Shown here: in pieces, positions 29,333 through 38,631 of the stretch
Layout of the letters: every line of letters begins with the position of its first letter
Numbering within the stretch: position 1 is the first letter of the stretch
Origin: Pirellulaceae bacterium
Lineage (GTDB): Bacteria; Planctomycetota; Planctomycetia; Pirellulales; Pirellulaceae
Direction: 5' to 3'
DNA length: 64,000 bases
NCBI GenBank assembly: GCA_029243025.1
Contig: JAQWSU010000045.1
Location: forward strand, 868,001 to 932,000
Made by a program: the position numbers and the translations under genes
The notes under the pieces: model-generated
Told to the model about the DNA's origin: nothing
The model's input: the letters and a program-made list of their open reading frames with translations, nothing else
The model's database searches: none

Positions 29333-31562
29333 ATGCGCCGGATGGTGCGTCGTCATCAAAGGGCGAAAGCCGCTTGTAATCGCCATCGAGCCAGCGTTGT
29401 ACATCGGATCGATAGAAACGCGAAAAGGGGCTTTCACTGGGACCGCCGGGAAGATTCGTCCAGGCCTCGTTCTCACCCATATCGGTTACAAAATGGTACG
29501 ACGGAGCAAATGTCTGCTCGTTCGTTGCGGTCTGCAAGACGTGCCCCTGAAAAAGAGTCGCGTGGCATCCGGGCATCGGTAACCGTTTGGACTCAAACAT
29601 CCGCCCCACGCGTCCGGAGCCAAAGAAGCGGTTGACGAATTGAAAGTTATTCCGCTCTCGCCAGGGAATATCGAACGATTTGTCAAGTTGCTGTACAGCT
29701 TGTCGAATGACAACACCCGGCTCACAACGACGCCACCAAGCCGAATGCTTACTTTTCAACTGCCGATCGATCGCGGATAGCACCATGGTCGAGTATCCGG
29801 CCCGCGTGCAGATATAAAGCGCGCGTCGCCAGCCCATACTTTCTTCCTGACCATAAACGTTCATGATGATATTCACGTACAAACGCTGAAAAAGCGAGGC
29901 CTCATGGCTTTCCGCCTCATAGCTGCAGTCCCAACTCTCTAATCGTTGCTTGATTTCGCCATCCGGCATATGGGGCAGAAAGATAGCCAACAAGTCGCGC
30001 GCCTGAAGGCTAACCAGGTCGTACTGCAAGCTGCGCATGTCATGCAGTGTCGCCTTAGGTAAATCCATCAACCGTTCATCGATCCGCCGCTTGCGATAAT
30101 CGGGCAAGAACTGGGTCACCAGCAACGGCCCATTCAACGGGTTTTGCTCCTCATTCGCCGTAGCCACGAATCCTTCAGGAGGATCGTAGACGCGAGGCAA
30201 CAGGGCGCTCGACAAAAAGCCGTTCCAATGATTCTCTTCATCCCAAGCAGGCAAAGGGAGCAGCCCCTGATCCGGCTTGTGACGTTTGGGAAATCGCCCA
30301 CACCCCTGCATTCCGATGTGGCCATCCGCGTCGGCAAACACAAAACACAAAGTAGGCTGCGGGCAGGCCCGGGCAATCTCCATCGCATGGGCTGTATTTT
30401 CGGAAGCGACAATTTTCAACCAGGCGGCAATCGCATCCCCACCTCCACCAAAGTTACCTGTCCAATTGAATGACAGGTAGTAACCCGGTCCGTGCTCATT
30501 GGGATCGCTTTCAATCGTGCCTTGATCATTGCTCAAGAATTCAACATCGACTGCTGCCGCGCCTTTTCGCGCAATCGATTCTCGACGAACCTTGAAATCA
30601 TGCCACTCATCCGCTCGACGATACTGCCAACTTTCATCCGTTTTCCGGCAATCCTCGATAAAGTAGTCGATCGTGTCACCCTTCATATAGGTCACACCCC
30701 AACTCAGCTTCTCGGTACGCGCCACCGCAAATAACGGACAGCCGGGTAGCGTCGCACCCATCACATAACTGCTACCCCACTTCAAGACGGCCTCATACCA
30801 AATTGCGGGCAAACGATTAATTTCCAAGTGCGGATCAGAAGCCAATAAGGCGTGACCGCTGGCACTCCGATCGGGACTCACCGCCCAAGCATTACTGCCT
30901 GCTAACCGCGGCAAATCAGTGAGTAAATCAAGTGCGTTATCAGACAATTGATTCGACATATGAACCTGTCTGAGCAGATCCAAATCGACTCCGTCCAACC
31001 GTGGCGAAAACAATTCTTTGAGCGATTCCTCGTTCGCACCCGCATGGATCAACTCAATCAGCAAGCGTTCATTCTGCATTTGGCTGATCGCCAACCCACC
31101 AAAACTCAACAACTTACCAACCAGCAGCACAGCTTCGGCATCCCAAGGTTGAGGCTGGAACCCGGTCGCCCACATTGGCAAAGATCGGCCCGTTGCCTGG
31201 ATACCGTCAGTGACTCCTTGGCAATAATTCTCAATTTGCTCACGGATATGGTCATCCAGATCAACGACTTCTTGTCTCAATTGCAGATCAAGACCAATGC
31301 AACGAAAGAGCCGATCCGTCTCAACAAGTTCGGGCTTGTCGGCAATCCGCTCCGCGGCAGTCCCACGCGCGACGACGCGGGAGAATAGAATTTGGGTCCC
31401 TCGGTCGATCGCATGGAGATATCCCAACCCATACAACACATCGAGCCATCCATCGCCACAAATGTGCGGCACACCATTCGCGTCTCGTTCAACAACAATC
31501 TGGCGTCTAGCGTCTTTTAATTTGACGATCGATCGAGTTCGATTCGGTTTCGCCCGCCCCAT
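29331..31562 (-). CDS. Penicillin acylase family (Ntn-hydrolase) protein
   Basis: 743 residues. The N-terminal part (IVVERDANGVPHICGDGWLD, LGYLHAIDRGTQILFSRVVA) is the alpha-chain region of penicillin/aculeacin/AHL acylases. The nucleophile lies in LAGSNAWAVSPDRSASGHAL, where the Ser before NAWAV should become the N-terminal residue of the beta chain after autocleavage; LASDPHLEINRLP and PGCPLFAVARTEKLSWGVTY follow. Enzymes of the family hydrolyse amide bonds of beta-lactams, acyl-homoserine lactones or related lipopeptides; the substrate is not predictable. No signal peptide is seen at the N-terminus (MGRAKPNRTRSIVKL), unlike classical periplasmic members. Some upstream minus genes may be co-transcribed, but a gap of 280 bases intervenes. 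Confidence 0.88.
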   Translation of the reverse strand: MGRAKPNRTRSIVKLKDARRQIVVERDANGVPHICGDGWLDVLYGLGYLHAIDRGTQILFSRVVARGTAAERIADKPELVETDRLFRCIGLDLQLRQEVVDLDDHIREQIENYCQGVTDGIQATGRSLPMWATGFQPQPWDAEAVLLVGKLLSFGGLAISQMQNERLLIELIHAGANEESLKELFSPRLDGVDLDLLRQVHMSNQLSDNALDLLTDLPRLAGSNAWAVSPDRSASGHALLASDPHLEINRLPAIWYEAVLKWGSSYVMGATLPGCPLFAVARTEKLSWGVTYMKGDTIDYFIEDCRKTDESWQYRRADEWHDFKVRRESIARKGAAAVDVEFLSNDQGTIESDPNEHGPGYYLSFNWTGNFGGGGDAIAAWLKIVASENTAHAMEIARACPQPTLCFVFADADGHIGMQGCGRFPKRHKPDQGLLPLPAWDEENHWNGFLSSALLPRVYDPPEGFVATANEEQNPLNGPLLVTQFLPDYRKRRIDERLMDLPKATLHDMRSLQYDLVSLQARDLLAIFLPHMPDGEIKQRLESWDCSYEAESHEASLFQRLYVNIIMNVYGQEESMGWRRALYICTRAGYSTMVLSAIDRQLKSKHSAWWRRCEPGVVIRQAVQQLDKSFDIPWRERNNFQFVNRFFGSGRVGRMFESKRLPMPGCHATLFQGHVLQTATNEQTFAPSYHFVTDMGENEAWTNLPGGPSESPFSRFYRSDVQRWLDGDYKRLSPFDDDAPSGA

Positions 31563-31842
31563 CCCAGAGTCCTAGCCAAGTCGTAATTATCGTCAACTCG
31601 TCCGAATCACTGTCTTGAATCGACGTCATCGATTCGCCAACGTCGTAAGTGCTATTCATCGGCGCGCGAGTTGGGGTTCGATTGAACAAAAGAATGCTAA
31701 TTCACTTCTTAGCGAACGTCCCGAGCAATGGGGCGCACAGAAACAGTCCGCGATTCACACGGATGTTTTATGTCAATCGGCCAGGCGATTTCACCGTTGC
31801 ATGGCCGTTCAAGCGAAACGACCGCTGCAACAATCGGGTGGA

Positions 31843-31962
31843 CTACTTCTTGCGATGCCGAATCTTAGCTCGCATGCGTCGCTTTTTTCGTCCAATTTTT
31901 CGCCGACCTTTTCCAGTTCTCTTTGTACCCACCGGGCATCCCCAACAATTACTGTTGTCCAA
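31843..31962 (-). CDS. 39-residue very basic protein, possibly ribosome- or nucleic-acid-associated
   Basis: A short minus-strand frame from TTG 31962 to TAG. The sequence begins MDNSNCWGCPVGTKRTGKGR and ends KKRRMRAKIRHRKK. It has a CxxC pair near the N-terminus, and 19 of its last 27 residues are Lys or Arg. The C-terminus resembles the Lys/Arg tails of small ribosomal or COX24/AURKAIP1-type proteins. A good promoter (TTGCGA, 16-base spacer, TATACT) lies at 31985-32012, giving a very short leader. An ATG is lacking upstream of the Cys pair, and the function is unknown. The plus-strand frames covering the same DNA have no such context and are regarded as shadows. Confidence 0.5.
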   Translation of the reverse strand: MDNSNCWGCPVGTKRTGKGRRKIGRKKRRMRAKIRHRKK

Positions 31963-31984
31963 TTTACCAAAAGCCGAATCGGCC

Positions 31985-32012
31985 AGTATAGCAAAGTGAG
32001 TCGAACTCGCAA
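31985..32012 (-). promoter_or_regulatory. Sigma-70-type promoter of the 39-residue basic protein
   Basis: On the minus strand TTGCGA (32012-32007) and TATACT (31990-31985) have a 16-base spacer. Transcription would begin about 15 bases before the TTG start of the small basic gene. Confidence 0.5.
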
Positions 32013-32041
32013 ATCATGATTTCGAGTAATCTGGGAACTCC

Positions 32042-32476
32042 TCAGGCCCCTGATTCGCCGTCCGCTAGAACGTTCTCCACGATTAACAGCAGCGAGTTCG
32101 GGTCGTAGGGCTTACGCAGAAAATAGCGGCAACCGGCCGTCCGAGCCCGCCGCACAATATCCGGGCTTTCCATCCCACTCAAGATCACCACCGGCGTAGC
32201 GAACGTTTTGGGATCATCTCCTAGCTTTGCACAGAATTCCAGTCCATTTCCATCTGGCAGGCGAATATCGAGAATAATGAGCTCGGGTAAGCGATCCTGG
32301 ATTTTTTGCGTTGCGACCGCCAGATCGTGGGCCACAGCAGCTTGGAACCCCAGACGAGTCAAGGCTGTCGCAAGGACAAAAGCCTGATCGCGATCATCGT
32401 CAACGATCAAAATACGACCGCATTGGCGTTCCGATTCAGCCAGCGGTGGCTGAAGTAAGGCATCGTTACAAACCAT
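32042..32476 (-). CDS. Single-domain response regulator (CheY-like receiver)
   Basis: 144 residues consisting of one receiver domain after a short 20-residue N-terminal extension. It has the acidic pocket ILIVDDDRDQ, the phospho-acceptor Asp in IILDIRLPDGNG, the switch Ser in VVILSG and the conserved Lys in YFLRKPYDP. There is no output domain, so it would act by protein-protein contact or in a phosphorelay. No histidine kinase is in the window. ATG 32476 follows GGGGGGAGAG, a strong ribosome-binding site. It lies 120 bases downstream of the dehydrogenase gene on the same strand. Confidence 0.92.
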   Translation of the reverse strand: MVCNDALLQPPLAESERQCGRILIVDDDRDQAFVLATALTRLGFQAAVAHDLAVATQKIQDRLPELIILDIRLPDGNGLEFCAKLGDDPKTFATPVVILSGMESPDIVRRARTAGCRYFLRKPYDPNSLLLIVENVLADGESGA

Positions 32477-32595
32477 CTCTCCCCCCTGACCGGCTTCGCA
32501 ATACGACCGTTGTGGACATGTTGCAGACGCCGTTACGAAAATCCCGAGGAAGAGTAGGACACTTAGTCCTTGCCGTCAAACATTTGGGTCAGCCA

Positions 32596-33498
32596 TCACC
32601 AATCGACCCCAGATAACCGGGCCAGTGCCAACTGAAGCGCCTGAGTTCCATCAGAACCGTGCCCTTGAGCCTTGAGGGCGACATACAACTGATGGGCAAG
32701 CGACAAGCCGGGTAGTGCCAGGTTCATCCGCTTTGCTTCATCCAGCGCGATCCCCATGTCCTTGATAAAATGCTCGACAAAAAAACCTGGATCGAAGTTG
32801 TGATCGATGATCCGCGGACCAAGATTCGACAAGGACCAACTGCCCGCTGCACCCGAAGCGACCGACGCTAAAACCGTCGTCAAATCCAAGCCAGCCTGAT
32901 GGGCGTAAAGCAACGCTTCGCAAAGACCAACCATATTGGAAGCAATCAGTGTCTGATTGACCATTTTTGTATGCTGACCAGCACCCGGCCCACCTTGGTG
33001 AACAAGCGTTTGTCCCATCGCGGTAAAACATGGAGTCAGCGCTTCGACGGCCTCATCAACACCACCAATCATTATCGACAGACGTGCCTCCCGTGCCCCA
33101 ACGTCCCCACCCGACACAGGCGCATCCACACTGAACACTCCCTGTTGCTGAGCTCGCTCGGCAATTTCAATTGCAAGACTCGGTTCACTGGTTGTCATAT
33201 CCACGAGAATATTGCCCGCATCGCAACCCGCCAAGGCGCCCCGCTCACCCAAAATCGTCTCTCTAACATCAGACGGAAAACCAACAATCGTGAAGATCAC
33301 GTCGCTTTGTTTTGCGATCTCCAAGGCTGAATCGGCCCAAGTCGCGCCTTTGTCCAGCAGTGGCTGTGCCTTGTCACGTGTGCGATTAAAGACGGTTGTT
33401 TCAAAACCGTGGTCGATCAGATGGCCGCACATACTGACGCCCATCACCCCTGTTCCGATCCAACCGATCTTCGTTTGCCCTGCTTCAATCGATTTCAT
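32596..33498 (-). CDS. NAD(P)-dependent beta-hydroxyacid dehydrogenase (3-hydroxyisobutyrate / tartronate semialdehyde reductase family)
   Basis: 300 residues from ATG 33498 (AAGG about 10 bases upstream; the longer frame begins with TTG). The Rossmann motif is [20 protein letters not shown], followed by FNRTRDKA, which favours NADP. The substrate-binding signature [20 protein letters not shown] and the catalytic Lys region [18 protein letters not shown] are intact, as is the C-terminal helical domain with [10 protein letters not shown]. The family reversibly oxidises 3-hydroxyisobutyrate, 2-hydroxy-3-oxopropionate or related acids; the exact substrate is uncertain. The neighbours do not indicate a pathway. 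Confidence 0.9.
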   Translation of the reverse strand: MKSIEAGQTKIGWIGTGVMGVSMCGHLIDHGFETTVFNRTRDKAQPLLDKGATWADSALEIAKQSDVIFTIVGFPSDVRETILGERGALAGCDAGNILVDMTTSEPSLAIEIAERAQQQGVFSVDAPVSGGDVGAREARLSIMIGGVDEAVEALTPCFTAMGQTLVHQGGPGAGQHTKMVNQTLIASNMVGLCEALLYAHQAGLDLTTVLASVASGAAGSWSLSNLGPRIIDHNFDPGFFVEHFIKDMGIALDEAKRMNLALPGLSLAHQLYVALKAQGHGSDGTQALQLALARLSGVDW

Positions 33499-33609
33499 CT
33501 GCAACGGCCTTTCTGCCCAAAAGAGCCCAAGAATCGAGGTCGTAAGAAGGCCGCATTTTAGACAAAGGCTGAGTCATCAACCATCCGGGGCGGAACTCTT
33601 CAATCGACG

Positions 33610-34290
33610 TTACAATTCCGGACGTCGTAGGATCTCATTGAGCAAGATGGCTGCCTTTACATCCTCAGGGGAATGCAGCATCTCTACGACTCGCGATGCG
33701 AGCATGCCAACCTCTTCCCTTCCTTGCTGCGACGATTGAGTCATCTCCGGAAGTCGCGAGGTTGATTGGAGCTTTCCCAGTCTGTGATCAAACTTCTTTT
33801 GAATGCGATCCTCGAGTTGCTCATCGATCTGGCTGATGTCGGAGCGAAGCGGTCTGGCTGAATCCGTCAAGGACTGACTCGGACCGCCCATGTGACGGCT
33901 AACATGCTCAGCGATCGACTCTCGCTGAGACGCGGTCCGTTCCGCCGTAATGACCGGTTCGGCAACAAGTTCGGCCGAAACAATCGGTTCGGAGCCAGCC
34001 GACTGCGAACGGGGACGCGTTCGCGTTATTTCGACTTCCTGCTCGAGTTGCGGCGGTTGCTGATCTACCTTCTCAGCCCCGACGGCGCGCCGCAACATAG
34101 CTTCGATCTCATTTTCGAGTCTCGGCCGATCACCGTCCTCAATTGGCTGTCGATTCCGACGCTTCACCTTGTTCCGCTCGGCTTTGCCTTTGAAGAATTG
34201 CCCCGCCAATGAGCTAATTACGATGATCGCAAACACAACGATCTGTAGAATATTATCGAGATCAACAGCCAATAGAATCGGATCGAGCAT
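33610..34290 (-). CDS. Membrane-anchored protein of unknown function in the floA operon
   Basis: 226 residues from ATG 34290, which follows GAGGTGAT at 8 bases; a GTG at 34302 is less likely. One N-terminal membrane helix (ILQIVVFAIIVISSLAG) is followed by a basic stop-transfer segment (KAERNKVKRRNRQ). Next comes a long, probably disordered, charged middle. A helical C-terminal end follows (MLASRVVEMLHSPEDVKAAI, then ILLNEILRRPEL). No enzyme motif is visible. It starts 27 bases after the floA stop and is therefore very likely co-transcribed. By position it may be an accessory or scaffold protein of the flotillin microdomain, which is inference only. Confidence 0.75.
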   Translation of the reverse strand: MLDPILLAVDLDNILQIVVFAIIVISSLAGQFFKGKAERNKVKRRNRQPIEDGDRPRLENEIEAMLRRAVGAEKVDQQPPQLEQEVEITRTRPRSQSAGSEPIVSAELVAEPVITAERTASQRESIAEHVSRHMGGPSQSLTDSARPLRSDISQIDEQLEDRIQKKFDHRLGKLQSTSRLPEMTQSSQQGREEVGMLASRVVEMLHSPEDVKAAILLNEILRRPEL

Positions 34291-34317
34291 CGCTTGAATC
34301 ACCTCTGGCGAAGCAGT

Positions 34318-35376
34318 TTAGTTCGTATTGCCGCTTGGACGTTGCATGCTTCCCGCGCCCGCGATGGAGCTTCTCATTTCGGTATCGGCCTGTACATTCC
34401 TCAGCTTGTAGTAGTCCAAGATCCCGAGGCGGCCGCTTCGAAATGACTCTGCCATCGCGACAGGCACTTCGGCTTCGGCTTCGACTAGTTTGGCGCGACT
34501 CTCTTCAATGCCAGCAATTTGCTCTTGCTCGGCTGCTGCCGCCATCGCACGACGTCCTTCCGCTCGAGCACGTGCCACGCGTGTGTCGGCCTCGGCCTGA
34601 TCCGCTTGGAGACGGGCGCCGATGTTGTCACCCACATCGATATCGGCAATGTCGATCGAGACAATTTCAAAAGCCGTTTGAGCATCTAACCGTCGCCCCA
34701 GTACGGCCTTCGAAATCATATCGGGGTTTTCCAACACGTTGTCGTGTCCCCCGGCCGAGCCAATCGCACTGACTATTCCCTCACCAACGCGGGCGATAAT
34801 CGTCTCTTCGGTCGCTCCACCGATTAGTCGCTGCAGGTTCGCTCGAACCGTTACACGGGCTCGGACTTTCAACTGAATACCATCTTTTGCGACCGCGTCC
34901 AACGTCGGCCGAGCCGAACCTTTGGCGGGGCAGTCGATCACTTTTGGATAGACACTGGTCTGAACAGCCTCCAGCACGTTTCGCCCGGCAAGGTCGATCG
35001 CCGTCGCCTCTAAAAACGTCAATTTAATCGTCTTTGCTTTATTGGCAGCAATCAGCGCCCGAATCACGAGCGGCACATTTCCACCTGCCAGATAGTGGGC
35101 TTCCAAAGCTTTGCTCGTGATTCCTGTCGACTCGTCCAGACCCGCTTGAACGGACATGACCTTGCTACGCACAATCACAGACGGAACGACCCGGCGGAAG
35201 CGCATCCCCAACAGATCTAAAATCCCAATGCTTGCCCCGGTCGTAACGGATTGGACCCACAACCAAAAATAGGAGATGAAGATGTAGAGCAATATCAGAC
35301 CGAATACAAATACCCCGATTGCAACCACAATGACGGCGATATTTGTAGAGGTCAGTTGAGCGACCAACATTTCCAC
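34318..35376 (-). CDS. floA: Flotillin-like protein FloA
   Basis: 352 residues, normal length for the FloA (UPF0365) family. There is an N-terminal membrane hairpin ([30 protein letters not shown]). The SPFH/PHB part reads [40 protein letters not shown] and [21 protein letters not shown] coiled coil rich in Ala/Glu/Arg follows ([20 protein letters not shown]), then [24 protein letters not shown] precedes the ATG. FloA oligomerises in the cytoplasmic membrane and organises functional microdomains. Next to two NfeD-family genes it reproduces the common flotillin-NfeD pairing, so the proteins probably act together. Confidence 0.96.
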   Translation of the reverse strand: MEMLVAQLTSTNIAVIVVAIGVFVFGLILLYIFISYFWLWVQSVTTGASIGILDLLGMRFRRVVPSVIVRSKVMSVQAGLDESTGITSKALEAHYLAGGNVPLVIRALIAANKAKTIKLTFLEATAIDLAGRNVLEAVQTSVYPKVIDCPAKGSARPTLDAVAKDGIQLKVRARVTVRANLQRLIGGATEETIIARVGEGIVSAIGSAGGHDNVLENPDMISKAVLGRRLDAQTAFEIVSIDIADIDVGDNIGARLQADQAEADTRVARARAEGRRAMAAAAEQEQIAGIEESRAKLVEAEAEVPVAMAESFRSGRLGILDYYKLRNVQADTEMRSSIAGAGSMQRPSGNTN

Positions 35377-35455
35377 TTCCTTTCAAGTTCAAAACCATTT
35401 AAAGGCGACAAACCGTATTGCCTCCTCGACTTGGTATCCCAGACGGGGTCGGTTG

Positions 35456-36031
35456 TCAAGGTAAAGGATCCTCGAATGGATCGGGGAGAATGACATCCAG
35501 TTGTTGCTCGGAAGCTGTTTTCGCGGAGGTTGTGGCCGGGCGGACAACGAGATGGTTACCTTTGGCAGCAACCACATCCACTTCCGTTCCGACATCGATC
35601 ACCATCCCCTCGCTGACGGCATCGATCGTCTGTCCCGACAATCGGATCGCTCCGCTCGGTAACATCGGAGTCACCGCCTTGCCACGCTGGCCGATCAATT
35701 CTCGCAGAGCTTGAACCTCAGCTGGCACCAATTCGTCAGCTGGCTTTGGCTTGATTAAGACCCGCTTACCAATCGATGTTTTCGGCCACCATCGCACAAT
35801 CAAGACCAACACGATTGGTAACAGACTGACGGTCGTGCAAGTGAAGACTCCGCCCCAAAAGGATCCAGCGGTGACGAAAGAAGTGATAATCGCCCCCAAA
35901 AAAAGCAAGCCGGAGATGATCGAGAGCAGTCCACCTGACGGGACAAACAGTTCCAGACAGAGCAGACCCAGTGCGACGACCAGCAGGATCAGTGGCCAAA
36001 ACAAATCTGTTATTTCCACAACTCCTCCCAT
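35456..36031 (-). CDS. Short NfeD-family membrane protein
   Basis: 191 residues. Three or four membrane helices lie in the first 85 residues (FWPLILLVVALGLLCLELF, then GLLSIISGLLFLGAII, then SLLPIVLVLIVRWW). A soluble OB-fold NfeD domain follows at about 110-175 (GQRGKAVTPMLPSGAIRLSG, EVDVVAAKGNHLVVRPA). This is the short NfeD form without a protease domain. It starts 32 bases after the long NfeD/protease gene and ends 79 bases before floA, so all are likely one transcript. The role is probably to support flotillin assembly or membrane-protein quality control. Confidence 0.9.
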   Translation of the reverse strand: MGGVVEITDLFWPLILLVVALGLLCLELFVPSGGLLSIISGLLFLGAIITSFVTAGSFWGGVFTCTTVSLLPIVLVLIVRWWPKTSIGKRVLIKPKPADELVPAEVQALRELIGQRGKAVTPMLPSGAIRLSGQTIDAVSEGMVIDVGTEVDVVAAKGNHLVVRPATTSAKTASEQQLDVILPDPFEDPLP

Positions 36032-36063
36032 GCTCTTATCTCAATCGCACCATTTAAAATCGC

Positions 36064-38328
36064 TCAGTTCGAACCGTTTAGCTCGACTGGCTCGACGACA
36101 ATGCGGCTGCCACTGACCTCAATCACACGAATGGGCTCGCCTTTCTGAATCACCTGGCCGTCGCTAATCACATCCATCACTTCTGATCCGAAGACGGCCT
36201 TTCCCGAGGGAGTCAATTGAGTTCGTGTCAATCCAACCTCATCCATCAGATGATTGTAGTCGACAAGTGACTCACGACGAGCGAGTTCTACGCGAGCCTC
36301 CTGGTCAGGTGGCAAGAGCATCATTCTGCTCAAGATCGGTGCACGATGCAGATATTTGCTCAGCACAAATCCAGAGACAATCAGTCCAAAAACTGCCATG
36401 GCGACCATCATTAGGGAACTCGAAAACCGATTGTACTGGTAGCTGTTGCTAGGCAGAACAAAAGTTTGAGAAGCCAAAACGAGCGAGGAGATGACCAAAA
36501 AACCACCGCCGAGACCAAAGACGCCGAAGCCTGGGATCACAAAAATTTCGATGATCACGAAGCTGATACCTGCCAAGAATAACATCACCTCGAGAATCTC
36601 GGCCGTACCATTCAAGTAGTTTGCCCAGAAATAGAGCATGAAACAGAGAATCGAAAGAAAGCCGCCTAAACCAAGGCCGGGTGAGGAAATCTCTGCCATC
36701 AAAGCAAAGGCCCCGATGAACAAAAGAATGCCTCCGAGTTCGGGAGACGCCAAGGCATCAACCACATCGAACGCCCAGTTCGGCTCCACAATTTCAGGTG
36801 ACTCTTCGAGCTGATAAAGCTGGGCAAACTCATTGAAGTCGTTGACGACGAATCGAGCCAATCCGAACTGTTCAGCTCGCTTACCGTCCAATTCCAAAAC
36901 CTTTCCCGCCGTCGTGATGGGCTCACCGCGAATCCAGTCTCCCACTTCTGACTCTTCGGCCGGAGCGACTTCAGCTTGCTCAAGCGGTGATCCCGCCCCC
37001 TCCGCTCCATACTTTTCTCGGAACTCTTCCGGCGACAAATAAATCGTTTGATTCGAACCCGCTCGCCTGTAACGAAAGACTTCCAACTCAGGATCGATCA
37101 TTGCCAAAACAAGCGACCAAGTGTGTGACTCTCGCTCTGCAATGCGTTGAATGGGTTCCTTCAGATCGGCAATTTCCTGACCCCGTATTGCCACCGCCCC
37201 GTCGCCACCGAGAATGGCCTCCGCCTCCACCACAATTTGATCACATGCCAACGCGATAATCATCGCATCCGACCGAGCTTCCCGCGGGATGTAAGCCACA
37301 GTCCGCAGTTGAGACGCCTCAAGGTCCGCAAGAAATCCAGCGAGCCTCACGCTTTCGTTGGGTGATCCGCCCGGACTGTTGATGCGCACGCAAACAAAGT
37401 TGACTTGCCGCGTATCCAGTTCGCGCTGAATAATTTTCACAATGCGATCCACGGTCATGCTGTTGACTGGCCCGTTGACCTCGACCTGGATCGCTTCCCA
37501 ACCTTTTCCCATGGAAGGGTCAAAGGCGAATTGATCCGCTGGGATTCGCAAGGCAGCCGCGAGCTCCGGAACATCGTCCGCAAGATAACTCACAATTCCC
37601 AGTTCGCGAAGTTTGTCACCGCGGAATCGCCCCATCTGGCCGGCCGGAATGAAGGTATTGATTTCTTGGATGTCGTTGCGCTCACGCTTCAGCCGCTGAA
37701 GCTCCTCCGGCCACGCATACAACTCACCGTTGCTTGTCGTCACGCGTGAGATCGTCAAGTCGGGGTCAAGCATGCCCAGCGCGATTGCCTCGGGAACCGT
37801 CCGCCGACTACGAGCAATTTCAGCGTAGCCACCCCGCATCGTAGGCCCGATCGTCACCTCGCCGGCACCCGCCTCTCCAAGCACCGCATCCTCGCTCATG
37901 ATGATTTCTTCACAAGCAAGTGCAGCCAACACCGCATGGCCGGTCGCCGACTTGGGAATGAAGGCGATCGTTCGCACACGCTCTAGCTCAGGACCCGTTA
38001 AGAATCGAGCCAAAGAGAGAGCTCGCTCGAACTCGGTACCACTTCCATCACTGTTTTCTGGCACCCAGAAGTCAAAGACAATCACCGGCCGCTCACCGCC
38101 CGCCGGCTGCTCCGCGAGTACCCGCTGAACCATCTGCTTGATGACCCGGTCCGACGAGTCTTTCAACGGCAATGGCACCCGGATCCGTCGAGCCGTCACC
38201 GGTTGCTCCTGTGCCACGATGGGGGTAGCCGGTATCAGCTGTAAACCAAGGCCGATCGCAAGTGCCGCGAATGGAACCGCGTTGAAGGTGAAACCGATCA
38301 ATGGCTTTCTCAAATCGTGTCGTGTCAT
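36064..38328 (-). CDS. Long NfeD-family protein with two ClpP/SppA-like protease domains
   Basis: 754 residues from ATG 38328; the longer frame starts with TTG and adds a Pro/Arg-rich stretch. A signal anchor is followed by two tandem ClpP-crotonase-like domains. The first lies near residues 60-240 (IVFDFWVPENS, AVLAALACEEIIMSEDAVLG). The second lies near 270-460 (FVCVRINSPGGSPNESVRLA, ARSDAMIIALACDQIVVEAE). The predicted Ser of the second aligns with the catalytic Ser of NfeD1 proteases, while the first has Gly there and may be inactive. Membrane helices and a C-terminal NfeD OB-fold follow (PSGKAVFGSEVMDVISDGQV). It is the first gene of the microdomain operon, and a TATAAT promoter lies about 110 bases upstream. 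Confidence 0.88.
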   Translation of the reverse strand: MTRHDLRKPLIGFTFNAVPFAALAIGLGLQLIPATPIVAQEQPVTARRIRVPLPLKDSSDRVIKQMVQRVLAEQPAGGERPVIVFDFWVPENSDGSGTEFERALSLARFLTGPELERVRTIAFIPKSATGHAVLAALACEEIIMSEDAVLGEAGAGEVTIGPTMRGGYAEIARSRRTVPEAIALGMLDPDLTISRVTTSNGELYAWPEELQRLKRERNDIQEINTFIPAGQMGRFRGDKLRELGIVSYLADDVPELAAALRIPADQFAFDPSMGKGWEAIQVEVNGPVNSMTVDRIVKIIQRELDTRQVNFVCVRINSPGGSPNESVRLAGFLADLEASQLRTVAYIPREARSDAMIIALACDQIVVEAEAILGGDGAVAIRGQEIADLKEPIQRIAERESHTWSLVLAMIDPELEVFRYRRAGSNQTIYLSPEEFREKYGAEGAGSPLEQAEVAPAEESEVGDWIRGEPITTAGKVLELDGKRAEQFGLARFVVNDFNEFAQLYQLEESPEIVEPNWAFDVVDALASPELGGILLFIGAFALMAEISSPGLGLGGFLSILCFMLYFWANYLNGTAEILEVMLFLAGISFVIIEIFVIPGFGVFGLGGGFLVISSLVLASQTFVLPSNSYQYNRFSSSLMMVAMAVFGLIVSGFVLSKYLHRAPILSRMMLLPPDQEARVELARRESLVDYNHLMDEVGLTRTQLTPSGKAVFGSEVMDVISDGQVIQKGEPIRVIEVSGSRIVVEPVELNGSN

Positions 38329-38631
38329 TCCAATTCGCTTGGGTGGACGCGGTCGGGATTGGCACCCAGGGCCCTCGGGCCCGACCTGCGACTGGGAGGT
38401 GCGGGCAGACAACCGTCCACTCGCTCGGCCGTCGAATTATAGGTCGAGTAGTCGGTGCGGAAAAGCAGCGTGGCTAGGACAAACCGATTCCAGGCCATTG
38501 ATAACAGCTGTTAGAGCAGGGGCAATGTCAAGCATTTCCCCTTAACTTCATGCCGTGACGCTCGGCTTGAGCGACTGCGCTACTCACAAAACGACTCTCA
38601 TTGGCTGACAGTCGGTGGTCAGAGACTCGGC
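38329..38631. other. Intergenic region carrying the floA-operon promoter
   Basis: These 303 bases lie between the stop of the TIGR03009 gene and the start of the long NfeD gene, both on the minus strand. Apart from the promoter listed separately, no RNA gene or clear terminator was seen. Confidence 0.5.
38436..38464 (-). promoter_or_regulatory. Promoter of the NfeD-floA operon
   Basis: On the minus strand a perfect TATAAT (38441-38436) follows a weak -35 (TTTTCC) at a 17-base spacing, about 110 bases upstream of the long NfeD start. The -10 is strong; the -35 matches three of six positions. Confidence 0.45.

Noticed and set aside
31615-32019. Plus frames of 116-134 codons between acylase and receiver genes
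   Set aside because: They lie antisense to the better supported 39-residue basic gene and its promoter, and have no ribosome-binding site.
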